Of a DNA stretch of 64,000 nucleotides, positions 54,038 through 62,900 are shown one piece after another (positions within the stretch are counted from its first letter, which is position 1; each line of letters begins with the position of its first letter). The DNA is from Flavobacterium sp. ENC (lineage in GTDB: Bacteria; Bacteroidota; Bacteroidia; Flavobacteriales; Flavobacteriaceae): assembly GCF_020991415.1 (NCBI RefSeq), contig NZ_JAJMOY010000014.1, positions 25,664-89,663 of the forward strand, written 5' to 3'. The position numbers were made by a program, and so were the translations under genes. A model generated the notes under the pieces. The model made no database searches. It saw only the letters and a list, made by a program, of their open reading frames with translations, and was not told the DNA's origin.

Positions 54038-54069
54038 TAAAGTTAAAAAAAATTGCATACACACGACAA
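54038..54069 (-). promoter_or_regulatory. Promoter of the CBS-domain gene
   Basis: TTG (54067-54069), a 21-base spacer and TAACTTTA (54038-54045), differing from the -7 consensus only in the last base. Confidence 0.45.
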
Positions 54070-54190
54070 CGAAATCGATTTTTTAAAACTTAACGTATTC
54101 ATTTTAAATATAATACGGTTTATTTCAACTTTTGGAAATTTTACTTTAAAAAAAGGAAGGAATTTTAAGACTTTTTTGTGAAAAGTTCAG

Positions 54191-54221
54191 ATTTTCAGCT
54201 ATTTACATATTTATTAAAAAA
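54191..54221. repeat. Direct repeat, left copy, flanking the deaminase-ATPase gene
   Basis: A 31-base segment that matches 56092-56122 at 29 positions, including an exact 22-base core (54200-54221). The two copies enclose the gene at 54336-55847 and nothing else. It may mark the end of an inserted segment or be a duplicated regulatory element. Confidence 0.7.
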
Positions 54222-54335
54222 GTTTTTTTTATATTCTAGAATATAAACTTTATCACTTGGACACTATGCCCAACTAAATGTCCAACCAAGGTATTCATAA
54301 GACATAATTAACTTTAACTTGGACACCTTGTCCAA
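54222..54335. other. Gene-free AT-rich spacer with TTGGACA repeats
   Basis: Together with 54016-54190 this forms a 320-base gene-free stretch between the CBS gene and the deaminase gene. It holds the CBS promoter, the left direct repeat and two TTGGACA/TGTCCAA repeat units. No small gene was seen in it. Confidence 0.6.
54256..54286. repeat. TTGGACA/TGTCCAA repeat unit 1
   Basis: A 31-base unit with TTGGACA at its left end and TGTCCAA near its right end. It matches unit 2 (54318-54348) at 26 of 31 positions. The spacing of 62 bases is about six helical turns, as expected for protein-binding sites on one face of DNA. Confidence 0.7.
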
Positions 54336-54348
54336 CTATATGTCCAAG
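54318..54348. repeat. TTGGACA/TGTCCAA repeat unit 2, overlapping the deaminase gene stop
   Basis: This unit has TTGGACA-CCT-TGTCCAA followed by another TGTCCAA. It overlaps the last four codons and stop codon of the deaminase-ATPase gene (54336-54348). It may be an operator or a recombination site; the inverted part could also form a short hairpin after the gene. Confidence 0.7.
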
Positions 54349-55847
54349 TTTTGTTTTATTTTATATCTATAATTAGGTGAATTGATTTCTAATCCATTAT
54401 CTTCTATAAGCCCTAAAACTTTCATCTTTGTCAGATGTCTTTGTGCTGTTTTATAACCTATCTTAAAGTTAGAAGAATATTCTCTGGTACTTGCTTCTTC
54501 AATCGATCTTAACCATTCATATCCTGCTAGCTGTTGATTGCTTAATTCTTTTAGATTGATATGTGAATTGATATTTTTTACAGATTGTAAGCTTCTTGGA
54601 AAATTAAAAACTAAATATGGTTCATTATAAGTTATAATAGGAAGAGGTAAATTGTACTTGATTGGTAAATCTTTAATCGTTTCAAATCCTAGCCCTCTTT
54701 GTTCTACCAATTTCATTTGGTCAAAAACATACATTATTTTAGGATTTCTGCTTAATGAAGGTGCATTGAATTTTTGTATTTGTTCAAGCTTTATTGGTTT
54801 TACCGGATAACCTGGACTTTTTACAACAATAGCGTCATCATTTACCTCTAAATAAATTGGAGCACCCTGTATATTATAATCTCTATGCACTATAGCATTA
54901 ATTATAGCTTCACGTATTACATCAGACGGATAATCATAAATTGTTTCTCTTTGAGCATTAGATCTATCAATTTGTTTATCAATAACATCTTTAAACCATT
55001 CTATTGCATCATTGGCTTGATTAATTATTGGCCCTTCAATGGTTTCTAATTTCTCTTTCCTATTTGCTGATTTATATGTCGCCCTAATTAAAGCATTTTG
55101 ATAAACTAACTGTGGCCTTGTACCAAAAAGCAACAATCCAATTCCAGTAGGGGAATATATGCCGTTTTTATTTTCGATAAGTCCCAATTGGTCGAAAATA
55201 TGAAAAAAATCATTAGAGTTCGCTTTGACACCAAGTTTAGCTATATCTATAAATTGGTTAAGTTTTTTATTTGATAAATCCGTAATTTTTGCTTTTATTT
55301 CTATATTTTCAAGTTTTGAAAGCACTATGTTTTCTTTAACTTCTTTAACTTTCTTTGCCCTATCTTCAGCTTCTAAAATAAATTGTTTATTTGCTTCCCG
55401 AATTTCTTTTTGTAAATCTGGATCAAACATTTCTACGTCGATACCATTATCGATAAGATATTGTATTCCTTTTCTATCCACTGAAGGATCTGGGTCTTCA
55501 ATACCAACATACACTTTTTTAATACGCGCATTTACAATTCTTTCGGCACAACCCAGTTTAGGGCGTTTTCTTGCTCCTGGGGCACAAGGTTCTAATGTTG
55601 CAAAAAGTACAGAATTATCTACATTATCACTACGATGTTTTCTCTCTAACAATGTAAATTCGGCATGGTCTCCATGGCGTAATTCGCCCCTGTGACTACT
55701 ATCTACCTCACCATTAGCTTTTACTAAAATAGCACCTACTTTTGGACTTATTTTGTCTTGACGAGGTTCCTGGATCGACTTATGCATTTCTGCAATAGCC
55801 ATTTCCATGTATTTTCTAGAATTAAAATCAATATTTTTCTTAGCCAT
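54336..55847 (-). CDS. RibD-like zinc deaminase fused to a GHKL (HATPase_c_4) domain and a winged helix
   Basis: The protein has 503 residues. Residues 8-155 form a cytidine-deaminase-fold domain of RibD type: zinc ligands His61 (HAE, with catalytic Glu63), Cys88 (LEPC) and Cys100, and a RibD-like GIEDPDPSVDRKGIQYL segment. Residues about 185-300 match the linker found after AlbA_2 in Schlafen/RecG-like regulators (GIGLLLFG). Residues 305-395 form the HATPase_c_4 domain: YPSDVIREAIINAIVHRDY with Glu313 and Asn317, SPG at 344-346, RGLGF at 384-388. Residues 435-500 form a winged helix. The deaminase therefore occupies the place of AlbA_2. The substrate is unknown; a nucleotide-sensing regulator or conflict protein is possible. 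No promoter box was found. It is flanked by direct repeats and is AT-rich, suggesting transfer. Confidence 0.88.
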   Translation of the reverse strand: MAKKNIDFNSRKYMEMAIAEMHKSIQEPRQDKISPKVGAILVKANGEVDSSHRGELRHGDHAEFTLLERKHRSDNVDNSVLFATLEPCAPGARKRPKLGCAERIVNARIKKVYVGIEDPDPSVDRKGIQYLIDNGIDVEMFDPDLQKEIREANKQFILEAEDRAKKVKEVKENIVLSKLENIEIKAKITDLSNKKLNQFIDIAKLGVKANSNDFFHIFDQLGLIENKNGIYSPTGIGLLLFGTRPQLVYQNALIRATYKSANRKEKLETIEGPIINQANDAIEWFKDVIDKQIDRSNAQRETIYDYPSDVIREAIINAIVHRDYNIQGAPIYLEVNDDAIVVKSPGYPVKPIKLEQIQKFNAPSLSRNPKIMYVFDQMKLVEQRGLGFETIKDLPIKYNLPLPIITYNEPYLVFNFPRSLQSVKNINSHINLKELSNQQLAGYEWLRSIEEASTREYSSNFKIGYKTAQRHLTKMKVLGLIEDNGLEINSPNYRYKIKQNLDI

Positions 55848-56091
55848 ATTTCATTTTGTGTTATTTAAAATTGCACCAATTTATTCAAATCAAGCAGTTC
55901 TTTATTGTCATTTTTAAAACTTTATACTTCCAAGTGGAAAAAAAATCACCTGCTTAATTTCACTTTATTGCGAGTATATAGCTTACTAAATCAAAAAATA
56001 AACAAAAGTAAGAAAAAACTTAAATAAAATAAAATTTTTTAAACATAAATACATCTGTAAACGTTTAAGATTTTTTTTTATTAAAGCACAT

Positions 56092-56122
56092 ATTTTCAAA
56101 TATTTACATATTTATTAAAAAA
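56092..56122. repeat. Direct repeat, right copy, flanking the deaminase-ATPase gene
   Basis: Matches 54191-54221 at 29 of 31 bases, with the exact 22-base core at 56101-56122. It lies 245 bases upstream of the deaminase start codon. Confidence 0.7.
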
Positions 56123-56214
56123 ATAATCGAAGCACATATTATCGTATGTTAAAATTAATAACTAGAAGTTGCAAATTGCATTAGTTATCAACAGGACATA
56201 TATGTCTCGTGCTT

Positions 56215-56251
56215 TTTTCCTACAATTCATTAAGTTTGACTTGTAGGAAAA
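56215..56251 (+). promoter_or_regulatory. Hairpin upstream of the gene at 56300
   Basis: An 11-bp perfect stem (56215-56225 with 56241-56251; TTTTCCTACAA) with a 15-base loop. It could be a leader structure or an operator of the downstream gene. Confidence 0.5.
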
Positions 56252-56299
56252 TAAGATATCAATCTTTAGATCTTAATTATAATCTATAAAAAAGCTATC

Positions 56300-56629
56300 A
56301 TGGAAAAAAATGAAATTAAAAAATTAGAAAATCTTAAAAAATTAATTGCTCCGTATTTCAATCCTAAAAAACCGTATACTGATAAGACAAGAAGTTATTA
56401 TACTGCTCAAATTAAGTTACAGAATTATTACGAGCTTGGCTCTACAATCACCAATATGCTAAAAATGTGCATTCTGGCATTGGAACAGCAAGAACATACA
56501 ATTTCGCAGACAGACCAAGGCTCTTCTATTAATGTGATGCTGATTTTAGAAATGGTACTGGAAATGTTTCCTTTGGATGAATTTGAGGTATTCGATGAAA
56601 TTAATAAAATGTGCCTTGCAGATTCTTAA
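56300..56629 (+). CDS. Small hypothetical protein
   Basis: This 109-residue protein is not one I recognise. It has a Lys-rich N-terminus (KNEIKKLENLKKLI), a Tyr-rich middle (SYYTAQIKLQNYYELG), and a mostly helical, acidic C-terminal half ending FPLDEFEVFDEINKMCLADS. No signal peptide, membrane helix or known motif is visible, so it is probably a soluble helical protein. It is transcribed away from the deaminase gene. The coding pattern, with normal third-base use and a clean ATG after an A-rich stretch, supports a real gene. A functional link with the deaminase gene is possible but only from position. Confidence 0.65.
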   Translation: MEKNEIKKLENLKKLIAPYFNPKKPYTDKTRSYYTAQIKLQNYYELGSTITNMLKMCILALEQQEHTISQTDQGSSINVMLILEMVLEMFPLDEFEVFDEINKMCLADS

Positions 56630-56706
56630 AACATTCATGAATAGATAATTGAAAAAGTTTTATTTTATTGCTGCATTATTCTCAGTTTCAGCATTAGCGT
56701 CATTTT

Positions 56707-56807
56707 TGTCATTTCGACGAAGGAGAAATCTTCACAAGTAACTCTACAAAGTATTTCTAAGCTTTGTAGAATTTTGTCGCGAAGATTTCTCCTTCGTCGA
56801 AATGACA
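56707..56807. repeat. 27-bp perfect inverted repeat (GTCATTTCGACGAAGGAG element)
   Basis: Arms 56707-56733 and 56781-56807 are perfectly complementary. Inside them CTACAAAG (56744-56751) pairs with CTTTGTAG (56762-56769), giving a two-storey hairpin. The sequence is like the GTCATTTCGACGAAGGAGAAATC repeats that I recall being scattered across flavobacterial genomes. There is no gene inside it, so it would be a non-autonomous element. Confidence 0.85.
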
Positions 56808-56860
56808 AGCTGGACGAATCGCTATCGCTCGAGTCTCCTCCGTCGAAATGACAAGCTGGA
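56795..56860. repeat. Exact 20-bp direct repeat extending the palindrome
   Basis: CGTCGAAATGACAAGCTGGA occurs at 56795-56814 and again at 56841-56860. The second copy is a truncated unit of the neighbouring inverted-repeat element. Confidence 0.85.
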
Positions 56861-56898
56861 GGAAATTATCTGCGCAGAATGGCTTGAGGCTATAACTA

Positions 56899-56932
56899 AA
56901 AAAATCCCCTTTCTAAAATTTAGAAAAGGGAT
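56899..56932 (-). terminator. Terminator after the OmpA gene
   Basis: A 14-bp stem with one mismatch (56904-56917 with 56919-56932) is followed by T residues on the minus strand, 20 bases after the OmpA gene stop. Confidence 0.88.
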
Positions 56933-56952
56933 ATTTTTAAGTAATAATGAAA

Positions 56953-58956
56953 TTATAAATTCGTAATAATAAATTCGCTTCGTCTGTTTTGCTGGTGTTG
57001 CTTTTCGGTACATTTTACACCGTCGGCACATTTGTTGACCAATTGGGTTTCTCCGAATCCTTTTGGGGCCAGTCGGCTGCCGTCAATTCCTTTCTGAATC
57101 AGCCAGTCTTTGGTCGATTGTGCTCTTTTTTCGGAAAGGATCATATTATTCGAAGCGGATTGCCGGCTGTCGGTATGCGAACGGATATCGAGTTTTATGG
57201 TCGGATATTGTTTCAAAACATCTACCAGTTTCTGCAATTGCGGTTCTGATGTTTTCTTGATGGTGGCTTTTCCCAAATCGAAAAAATTCATCGGGATATT
57301 TAGCAATTTCGCCAAATCTGTCCCAACTGCGATAGGCTTAAGCGTAACGGAATTAATCTTGATTTTTTTGACTTCGATGGTTTTGGCAACTATCGGTTTG
57401 GCCTTCTTTTCCAGCTCGATCATAAAGGTGGTTTTTCCGGATGCTTTTTTTATGCTTATCGGAGCTTCCTTGATTTCATAATCAGCCTTGGATGTTTTGA
57501 TAAAATACTTTTTACCGCATTTTACATTCGGAAAAATATAATTGCCATTTTGATCCGAGACCGCTTCCAGAGAATTCTGACGCGTTTCATCGAACAAAAT
57601 TAAAGCCACTCCCGAAAGATTTTCCTTGGTTTCGGCATCTGTAATTGTACCTGACAAATCCTGCTCACAGATCAGTTTTCGAATTTCGGTAAAACGGTAT
57701 ACATCGTCCAGTCCATGACCGCCTTCTCTGTTGGAGGAAAAAAATCCGTTTCTGTTTTTACTGTTTATGACAAATGCAAAATCGTCCTGTCTGCTATTGA
57801 TGGGTTCTCCCACGTTTAGTACTTCATCAAAAGTGTCCTTCCTGGTTATTCTGGAAACGAAAACGTCCAGTCCGCCAAGACCCGGACGACCGTCGCTGGC
57901 AAAATAAAGTTCGTTGTCGTCTGAGATAAACGGAAATGTTTCTCTTCCTTCGGTATTGATTTCCGAACCTAAATTCTCCGGTGTACCAAAAGTCCCATCT
58001 TTTCCTATACTCACTTTAAAAATGTCTGACTGTCCCAATGTTCCCGGCATGTCTGATGCAAAATACAATGTTTTTTCATCCACACTTAAGGCAGGATGCG
58101 CCACACTGTACTGGTCACTGCTGAAAGGTAGTTCCTGTACATTTACCCATTCGTCATTGACAAGAGAGGCTTTAAACAGTTTTAAAAACGACACTTTATT
58201 TTCGTTCTCTTTTCTTTTTCCGTTTACCGAATTATTTCGGGTAAAATACATCGTTCGTCCGTCTTTTGTAAAAACGGGTGTCGACTGATTTAAATTGGTA
58301 CTTAAATTCTTTTTATGAAAAAACATTGTTTCTCCAATACTGCCGTCGGGCATCATTTCAACAGCGTACAAAGTCGAAATCGATTTGTTGGTCCACTTAA
58401 AACTTTTCTTTACGATCGAACCGGTATCCCTGGCCGATGTAAAAACTAATTTGTTGCCTAAAACCGTACTTCCGTAATCGGAATCTTTGGAATTAATTCC
58501 GGCATCGGCGATTTCAAAACGGCCTGAATTGGTTTTAATATCTTCTAAATAATTTCGGTTTTTGCTAAACAAAATCGCCCTCTGATCTGAGGGTGCTTTT
58601 TGACTGAATTTTTCTAAAACCTGATCTGATTTCGTATAATTTCCGTCCGTTTTTAAACATTGGGAATACCGAAATACATAATCGGCATCCTGATTATCAT
58701 TCAACAGGAATAACTCATCGTAATATTGTAAGGCTTGCTGTAAATCGCCTGTAAAATAGTAGGAATTAGCAAGTCTCTGTAATATTCGCTCTTCTCTATA
58801 CCCCTTTTTAATTAACTTTTCGTACCTTTTTGCGGCATCTGCGTAAGCGTAACTATCGTATTTTTTATCCGCTTTTTTGATACTTCCCGTCTGAGCATTC
58901 GCATTGCATAAAAAGCAGAAAAACAAAAAGGAGTAAACTAAGTTTTTAATTTTCAT
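56953..58956 (-). CDS. OmpA-family protein with TPR, PD40 propeller and carboxypeptidase-regulatory domains
   Basis: This 667-residue protein has a signal peptide ending NANAQ at about 22. TPR-like helices (about 25-120) are followed by a PD40/WD40-like propeller (about 160-430) with repeats such as TPVFTKDGRTMYFTRN, HPALSVDEKTLYFASD and TFPFISDDNELYFASDG. A CarboxypepD_reg-like beta-sandwich (about 440-520) and an OmpA peptidoglycan-binding domain (about 560-665; HTDSRQSASNNMILSEKRAQ and HQQNRRSEF) complete it. This layout matches the PorE/SprE-neighbour OmpA proteins that accompany PorP/SprF and type B adhesins. It would anchor a surface complex to the cell wall. Confidence 0.92.
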   Translation of the reverse strand: MKIKNLVYSFLFFCFLCNANAQTGSIKKADKKYDSYAYADAAKRYEKLIKKGYREERILQRLANSYYFTGDLQQALQYYDELFLLNDNQDADYVFRYSQCLKTDGNYTKSDQVLEKFSQKAPSDQRAILFSKNRNYLEDIKTNSGRFEIADAGINSKDSDYGSTVLGNKLVFTSARDTGSIVKKSFKWTNKSISTLYAVEMMPDGSIGETMFFHKKNLSTNLNQSTPVFTKDGRTMYFTRNNSVNGKRKENENKVSFLKLFKASLVNDEWVNVQELPFSSDQYSVAHPALSVDEKTLYFASDMPGTLGQSDIFKVSIGKDGTFGTPENLGSEINTEGRETFPFISDDNELYFASDGRPGLGGLDVFVSRITRKDTFDEVLNVGEPINSRQDDFAFVINSKNRNGFFSSNREGGHGLDDVYRFTEIRKLICEQDLSGTITDAETKENLSGVALILFDETRQNSLEAVSDQNGNYIFPNVKCGKKYFIKTSKADYEIKEAPISIKKASGKTTFMIELEKKAKPIVAKTIEVKKIKINSVTLKPIAVGTDLAKLLNIPMNFFDLGKATIKKTSEPQLQKLVDVLKQYPTIKLDIRSHTDSRQSASNNMILSEKRAQSTKDWLIQKGIDGSRLAPKGFGETQLVNKCADGVKCTEKQHQQNRRSEFIITNL

Positions 58957-58966
58957 ATTTAGTCAA

Positions 58967-59878
58967 TTAAAAGAATCTTGGTGAGGTCAGTTTGTTGTAA
59001 TTATTGAAAAAGTCAAAACGAAGGAAAATTTCATGTGAACCCGAATTGTATTTTCTTAACTGAGTCGTTTCATGATCATATCCATAACCAATGTACATGC
59101 CTTTGGTCACCTGAAAACCGGCCATGGCACTTACCGATGCACTCCAGCGATAGGCAACGCCAACCACAAACTTATCATTAAACATAAAATTACCCGAAAC
59201 ATCAACCTGCAGCGGAGCTCCTTCCACCATTTTGGTCAATATTGCCGGTTTGAATTTGATATATTCGAGACGATCTAAATCAAACACATAACCTGCCATG
59301 AAATAGTAATTTATTTTCTCCTTAAAAATTGCGGTGTCGTTATCGTCGTAACGTTTGGTTTCTATAAAATTCGGAACAGACAATCCCACATACATTTTAT
59401 CGGAATGCCAATAAACCCCTGCTCCTACATTTGGCGTAATTTTGTTGCTTAAATCCTGAAATTGCGGATCGTTCTGATCTTCATAAGTCAATTTATTTAC
59501 ATCGAGATTAAAAAGGTTTGCAGTTCCTTTTATTCCGAACGAAAGCTTAAAGGATTCAGAGGTTTGAATACTATAAGACAAATCGGCCGATAGCGTGTTT
59601 TCATTCGTAGGTCCGATTTTATCGTTTACCAAAGAAACTCCCAAGCCCAATTTGCTGTTGTTTAAAGGTGTATTTACCGAAAATGTGCTGGTTTCCGGCG
59701 CTCCGTCCAGACCCACCCATTGTGTACGATACAACCCAAAAACACTTAAGACACCACGCGAACCCGCATAAGCCGGATTGATTTCAATCGTGTTGTACAT
59801 GTATTGCGTAAATTGAGAATCCTGTTGTGCCGAACACACCACCGAGATAAACATAAAAACTAAAATTAACTTTTTCAT
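58967..59878 (-). CDS. PorP/SprF-family type IX secretion membrane protein, adhesin partner
   Basis: This 303-residue protein has a signal peptide ending VCSAQ at about 18. The family opening QDSQFTQYMYNTIEINPAYAGSRG, in parts, is followed by RTQWVGLDGAPET and barrel strands ending in FLRFDFFNNYNKLTSPRFF. SprF-type proteins are required to export or attach their adjacent type B-sorted adhesin. Here the adhesin gene (59929) is upstream and the OmpA gene 10 bases downstream, the standard three-gene module. A weak hairpin precedes it (59893-59920). Confidence 0.95.
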   Translation of the reverse strand: MKKLILVFMFISVVCSAQQDSQFTQYMYNTIEINPAYAGSRGVLSVFGLYRTQWVGLDGAPETSTFSVNTPLNNSKLGLGVSLVNDKIGPTNENTLSADLSYSIQTSESFKLSFGIKGTANLFNLDVNKLTYEDQNDPQFQDLSNKITPNVGAGVYWHSDKMYVGLSVPNFIETKRYDDNDTAIFKEKINYYFMAGYVFDLDRLEYIKFKPAILTKMVEGAPLQVDVSGNFMFNDKFVVGVAYRWSASVSAMAGFQVTKGMYIGYGYDHETTQLRKYNSGSHEIFLRFDFFNNYNKLTSPRFF

Positions 59879-59892
59879 TTAGTAAGCTTTAA

Positions 59893-59920
59893 AAACGGTT
59901 CAGCTAGTACCAAACCGTTT
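59893..59920 (-). terminator. Weak terminator-like hairpin between the adhesin and PorP/SprF genes
   Basis: Stem AAACGGTT (59893-59900 and 59913-59920) with five T on the minus strand. If active it would reduce, not abolish, expression of the downstream module genes. Confidence 0.5.
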
Positions 59921-59928
59921 ATATTTTT

Positions 59929-62900
59929 TTATTTATTCATATACAGGTACCCGCTTAATTCGTGTGAATTTGAGGCACTGTCTTTGTATTTTAAAATGTA
60001 GAAATAGGTTCCTACCGGTAATCCGTCTGATTGTTTAACGGTGGCGCGGCCTTCTGAGAATCCTTTGAATACTCTGTCTTCATTGTTGTAATGATCAGCA
60101 TCATAAACCAAAACACCCCAGCGGTTATAGATTTCAACTGTATTCTCAGGATAACATTCGATTCCACGAATGTAAAATCTTGTGTTTTTATTGTCTCCGT
60201 TTGGAGAGAATGCTTTTAAAGGCTCAATCATACAACCATTTAACGCTAACACCGTAGGCTTATCTCCCAGATTGTCTTCGTTGTCCGATTTATCCTCAAC
60301 CACAACTCCCCTGACACTAACTCCCTGAGCGGTTGCCTGATTGCTTACACTTCCAAGATTGATATCAGACTGTTTTATTTTATACTGTGCTGTGAAAGTG
60401 TTTTCATCTGTTTCGTTGACATCCAGATCAATTGCCTGACCTGAGACTTCAATACCCGGTAAAGGATCACGAACGGTAATCCCTTTTAATGGAACGTTAC
60501 CTGTATTGGTTATCTTAAACTTATAGGTGATGGTTTCTCCTGCATTGGCAAATCCGCTGGCATTTTCATCATTGAAGGTTCCCGTTTTGATAATCGCAAT
60601 CGCCGGAAATTCAACAAAAACATGCAATGTTGCAGAACTGCAATTTGTTGCGCTTGCTTTTTCGCAAATCTGATATGTTACAGTATAATGTCCGCCCGGA
60701 GTATTTGGAAGTACGTTTACGGTTCCATCTGTATTCAATTCAAAATAAGGACTTGCTGAAGTCTTGGTAATTAGTACATCCGTTGGATTAATTGCCGTTC
60801 CGTTTAGTAAATCATTGTCGAGGACATTTATAAATTCAAGAGAACCGTTTATTCCGTCAACCGCTACTTCTGCATCATCATTTGCTACAATCGGCGCTGT
60901 TGGATTTATCGGAGTAGTGGCATTCAATACGGTAACAGTCACAATCGCCTGACTACAATTAGACGGATTGGAAACATCACAAATCTGATACGTCAACTGA
61001 TAGTTTCCTGACGGAGTTCCCAGTTTTACCTCTACAGCCCCATTAGGATTTAAAATCAGGTTTGCATTTGGAATCACCGTACTTAAAACCGCATTTGCCG
61101 GATTTATTACTGATCCGTTTAGGATATCATTATCAAATATATTCAGTGAGGTATTTACTCCTTTGCTTGCATCTATTGGGCCAGCCATGTCGTCTTTTGC
61201 CTGAATGGTAAACGTTGGTCTTGCATTACATTGCGGTGTAGCTGTCGGATAATTTACAACAACACTTTTTGTAGGGTTTAATGAAAACTCCATTGTCACT
61301 GCCGGTCTTGTATTTTCAAATCCATCAGCACCTTCTGTCCATTGCCCATTGGCAAGTAACCATCCCGGCCAGTCTAATCCTTTTCCGTTGCTGTCAATAA
61401 CTGCTCCCGGCCATAAAATATTTCCGCTCAATGGCAAATCAGTTTGGGTAGCGACAACATTGTTTGCACTATCAATCCATTTTATCGTTAACAGATTAGT
61501 TGGTGTGAAATTATCTGCTACCACATTGTAAGTCACATACGGAACATTATTAGCACAATAACCCGTAGCTGTTATGCTCATTGTTGGCGCAACTACAGTC
61601 ACCTTAACAGAGGCCGTACTGCAACTTGTCGGATTTAATTTTTCACAGATTTGATACGTTAACTCATACGTTCCTGCCGGTGCGTTTGCTGCTAATACCA
61701 GCGTTCCGTCAGGGTTTAATTTGACGAATCCTGTTGGATCTGTTGTTAGTACAGTCAGATTAATTTCGCTTGCCACAATCAGAAAACCATTTTTAGTATC
61801 GTTTGAAAAAATATTCAAAAGATTTTTTGGCTGATTGATTCCAACTATTGATTCTACTATATCTGCATTTGCCAATAAGAGTTCTGCTGTCACTACAATC
61901 GTTGAAGTCGCGGTATCACAATTCCCCGGATTACTGATTTCACAGATGGTATATTCTAAATTATAACTTCCTGCCGGTGTGTTGGCCGCAACTGTTACTG
62001 TTCCATTTGAATTGATCGTAAGTCCTGCCGGGATTGGAGTGGTTACTGTTAGTTTTACTTCTCCAGGATTTGTGCCGATTACGGCTTGTGCTCCGTTTAC
62101 GGTGTCACCTGCGATTAATGAAACTGTTGTAGTACCTCCTGCATTTCCATTAATAGAGCCAAGGTTGTCTGCAACGGCATCGATTCCAGGTGCTGTGATT
62201 GTTACCTGCACTTGGTTTGAACTGCAGTTGGTTGGGTTTAACAACTCACAGATTTCATAGGTCAGTTGGTAAGTTCCTGCCGGAGCATTGGCTGCTAATA
62301 TCGCATTTCCATTGGTGTCTACTGTCAAATATCCTTTTGGATCAGCTGTAGTCACCGTCAGTTTTACTTCTGATGGGATTAAGGCTGTCCCATTTTTAGT
62401 GTCATTGCCAAAAACATTTAGGAGTGTCTTTGGCGTATTTGAACTAAGGGTTGAAGGAACGGCATCTAAATTCGCTACCAAAGTTGCCGCTGTCACCACA
62501 ATCGTTGAAGTGGCCGTATCGCAGTTCCCCGGATTATTGATTTCACAGATGGTATATTCTAAATTATAAGTGCCTGCCGGTGTATTGGCCGCCACTGTTA
62601 CTGTTCCGTTTGTATTGATACTTAGTCCTGCCGGTATCGGAGTCGTTACGGTTAATTTTACGTCTCCAGGGTTTGTTCCGATTACGGCTTGTGCTCCGTT
62701 TACGTTATCACTTGCTATTAGAGAAACTGTTGTAGTTCCTCCTGCATTTCCGTTTATAGAACCAAGATTGTCTGCAACGGCGTCGATTCCCGGTGCCGTG
62801 ATTGTTACTTTAACCTCGTTTGAACTGCAGTTTGTTGGGTTTAACAACTCACAGATTTCATAAGTCAGTTGGTAAGTTCCTGCCGGAGCGTTGGCTGCTA

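Larger units (their letters stand above)
54191..56122. other. Putative inserted segment bounded by 31-bp direct repeats
   Basis: The 1.9-kb region between and including the direct repeats holds a single accessory gene and is visibly more AT-rich than its neighbours. Long gene-free flanks lie on both sides, between the CBS gene and the gene at 56300. No integrase or transposase is inside it. Insertion by recombination between short repeats is inferred, not shown. Confidence 0.35.
55848..56299. other. 452-base AT-rich region between the deaminase gene and the next gene
   Basis: The region holds the right direct repeat (56092-56122), a repeated word AAGCACATATT (56084-56094 and 56130-56140), a 12-bp perfect palindrome GACATATATGTC (56195-56206) and a hairpin (56215-56251). 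No open reading frame of note and no TAnnTTTG promoter box was found on either strand. Confidence 0.6.
56630..56898. other. Gene-free stretch with dispersed palindromes
   Basis: Together with the terminator it makes a 323-base intergenic stretch between convergent genes. It holds a 27-bp perfect inverted repeat and a second partial copy of the same element. No coding potential was seen. Confidence 0.7.

Noticed and set aside
56707..56860. Inverted repeat considered as the end of an insertion sequence
   Set aside because: Only about 50 bases lie between the arms and no transposase gene is near; treated as a non-autonomous repeat.
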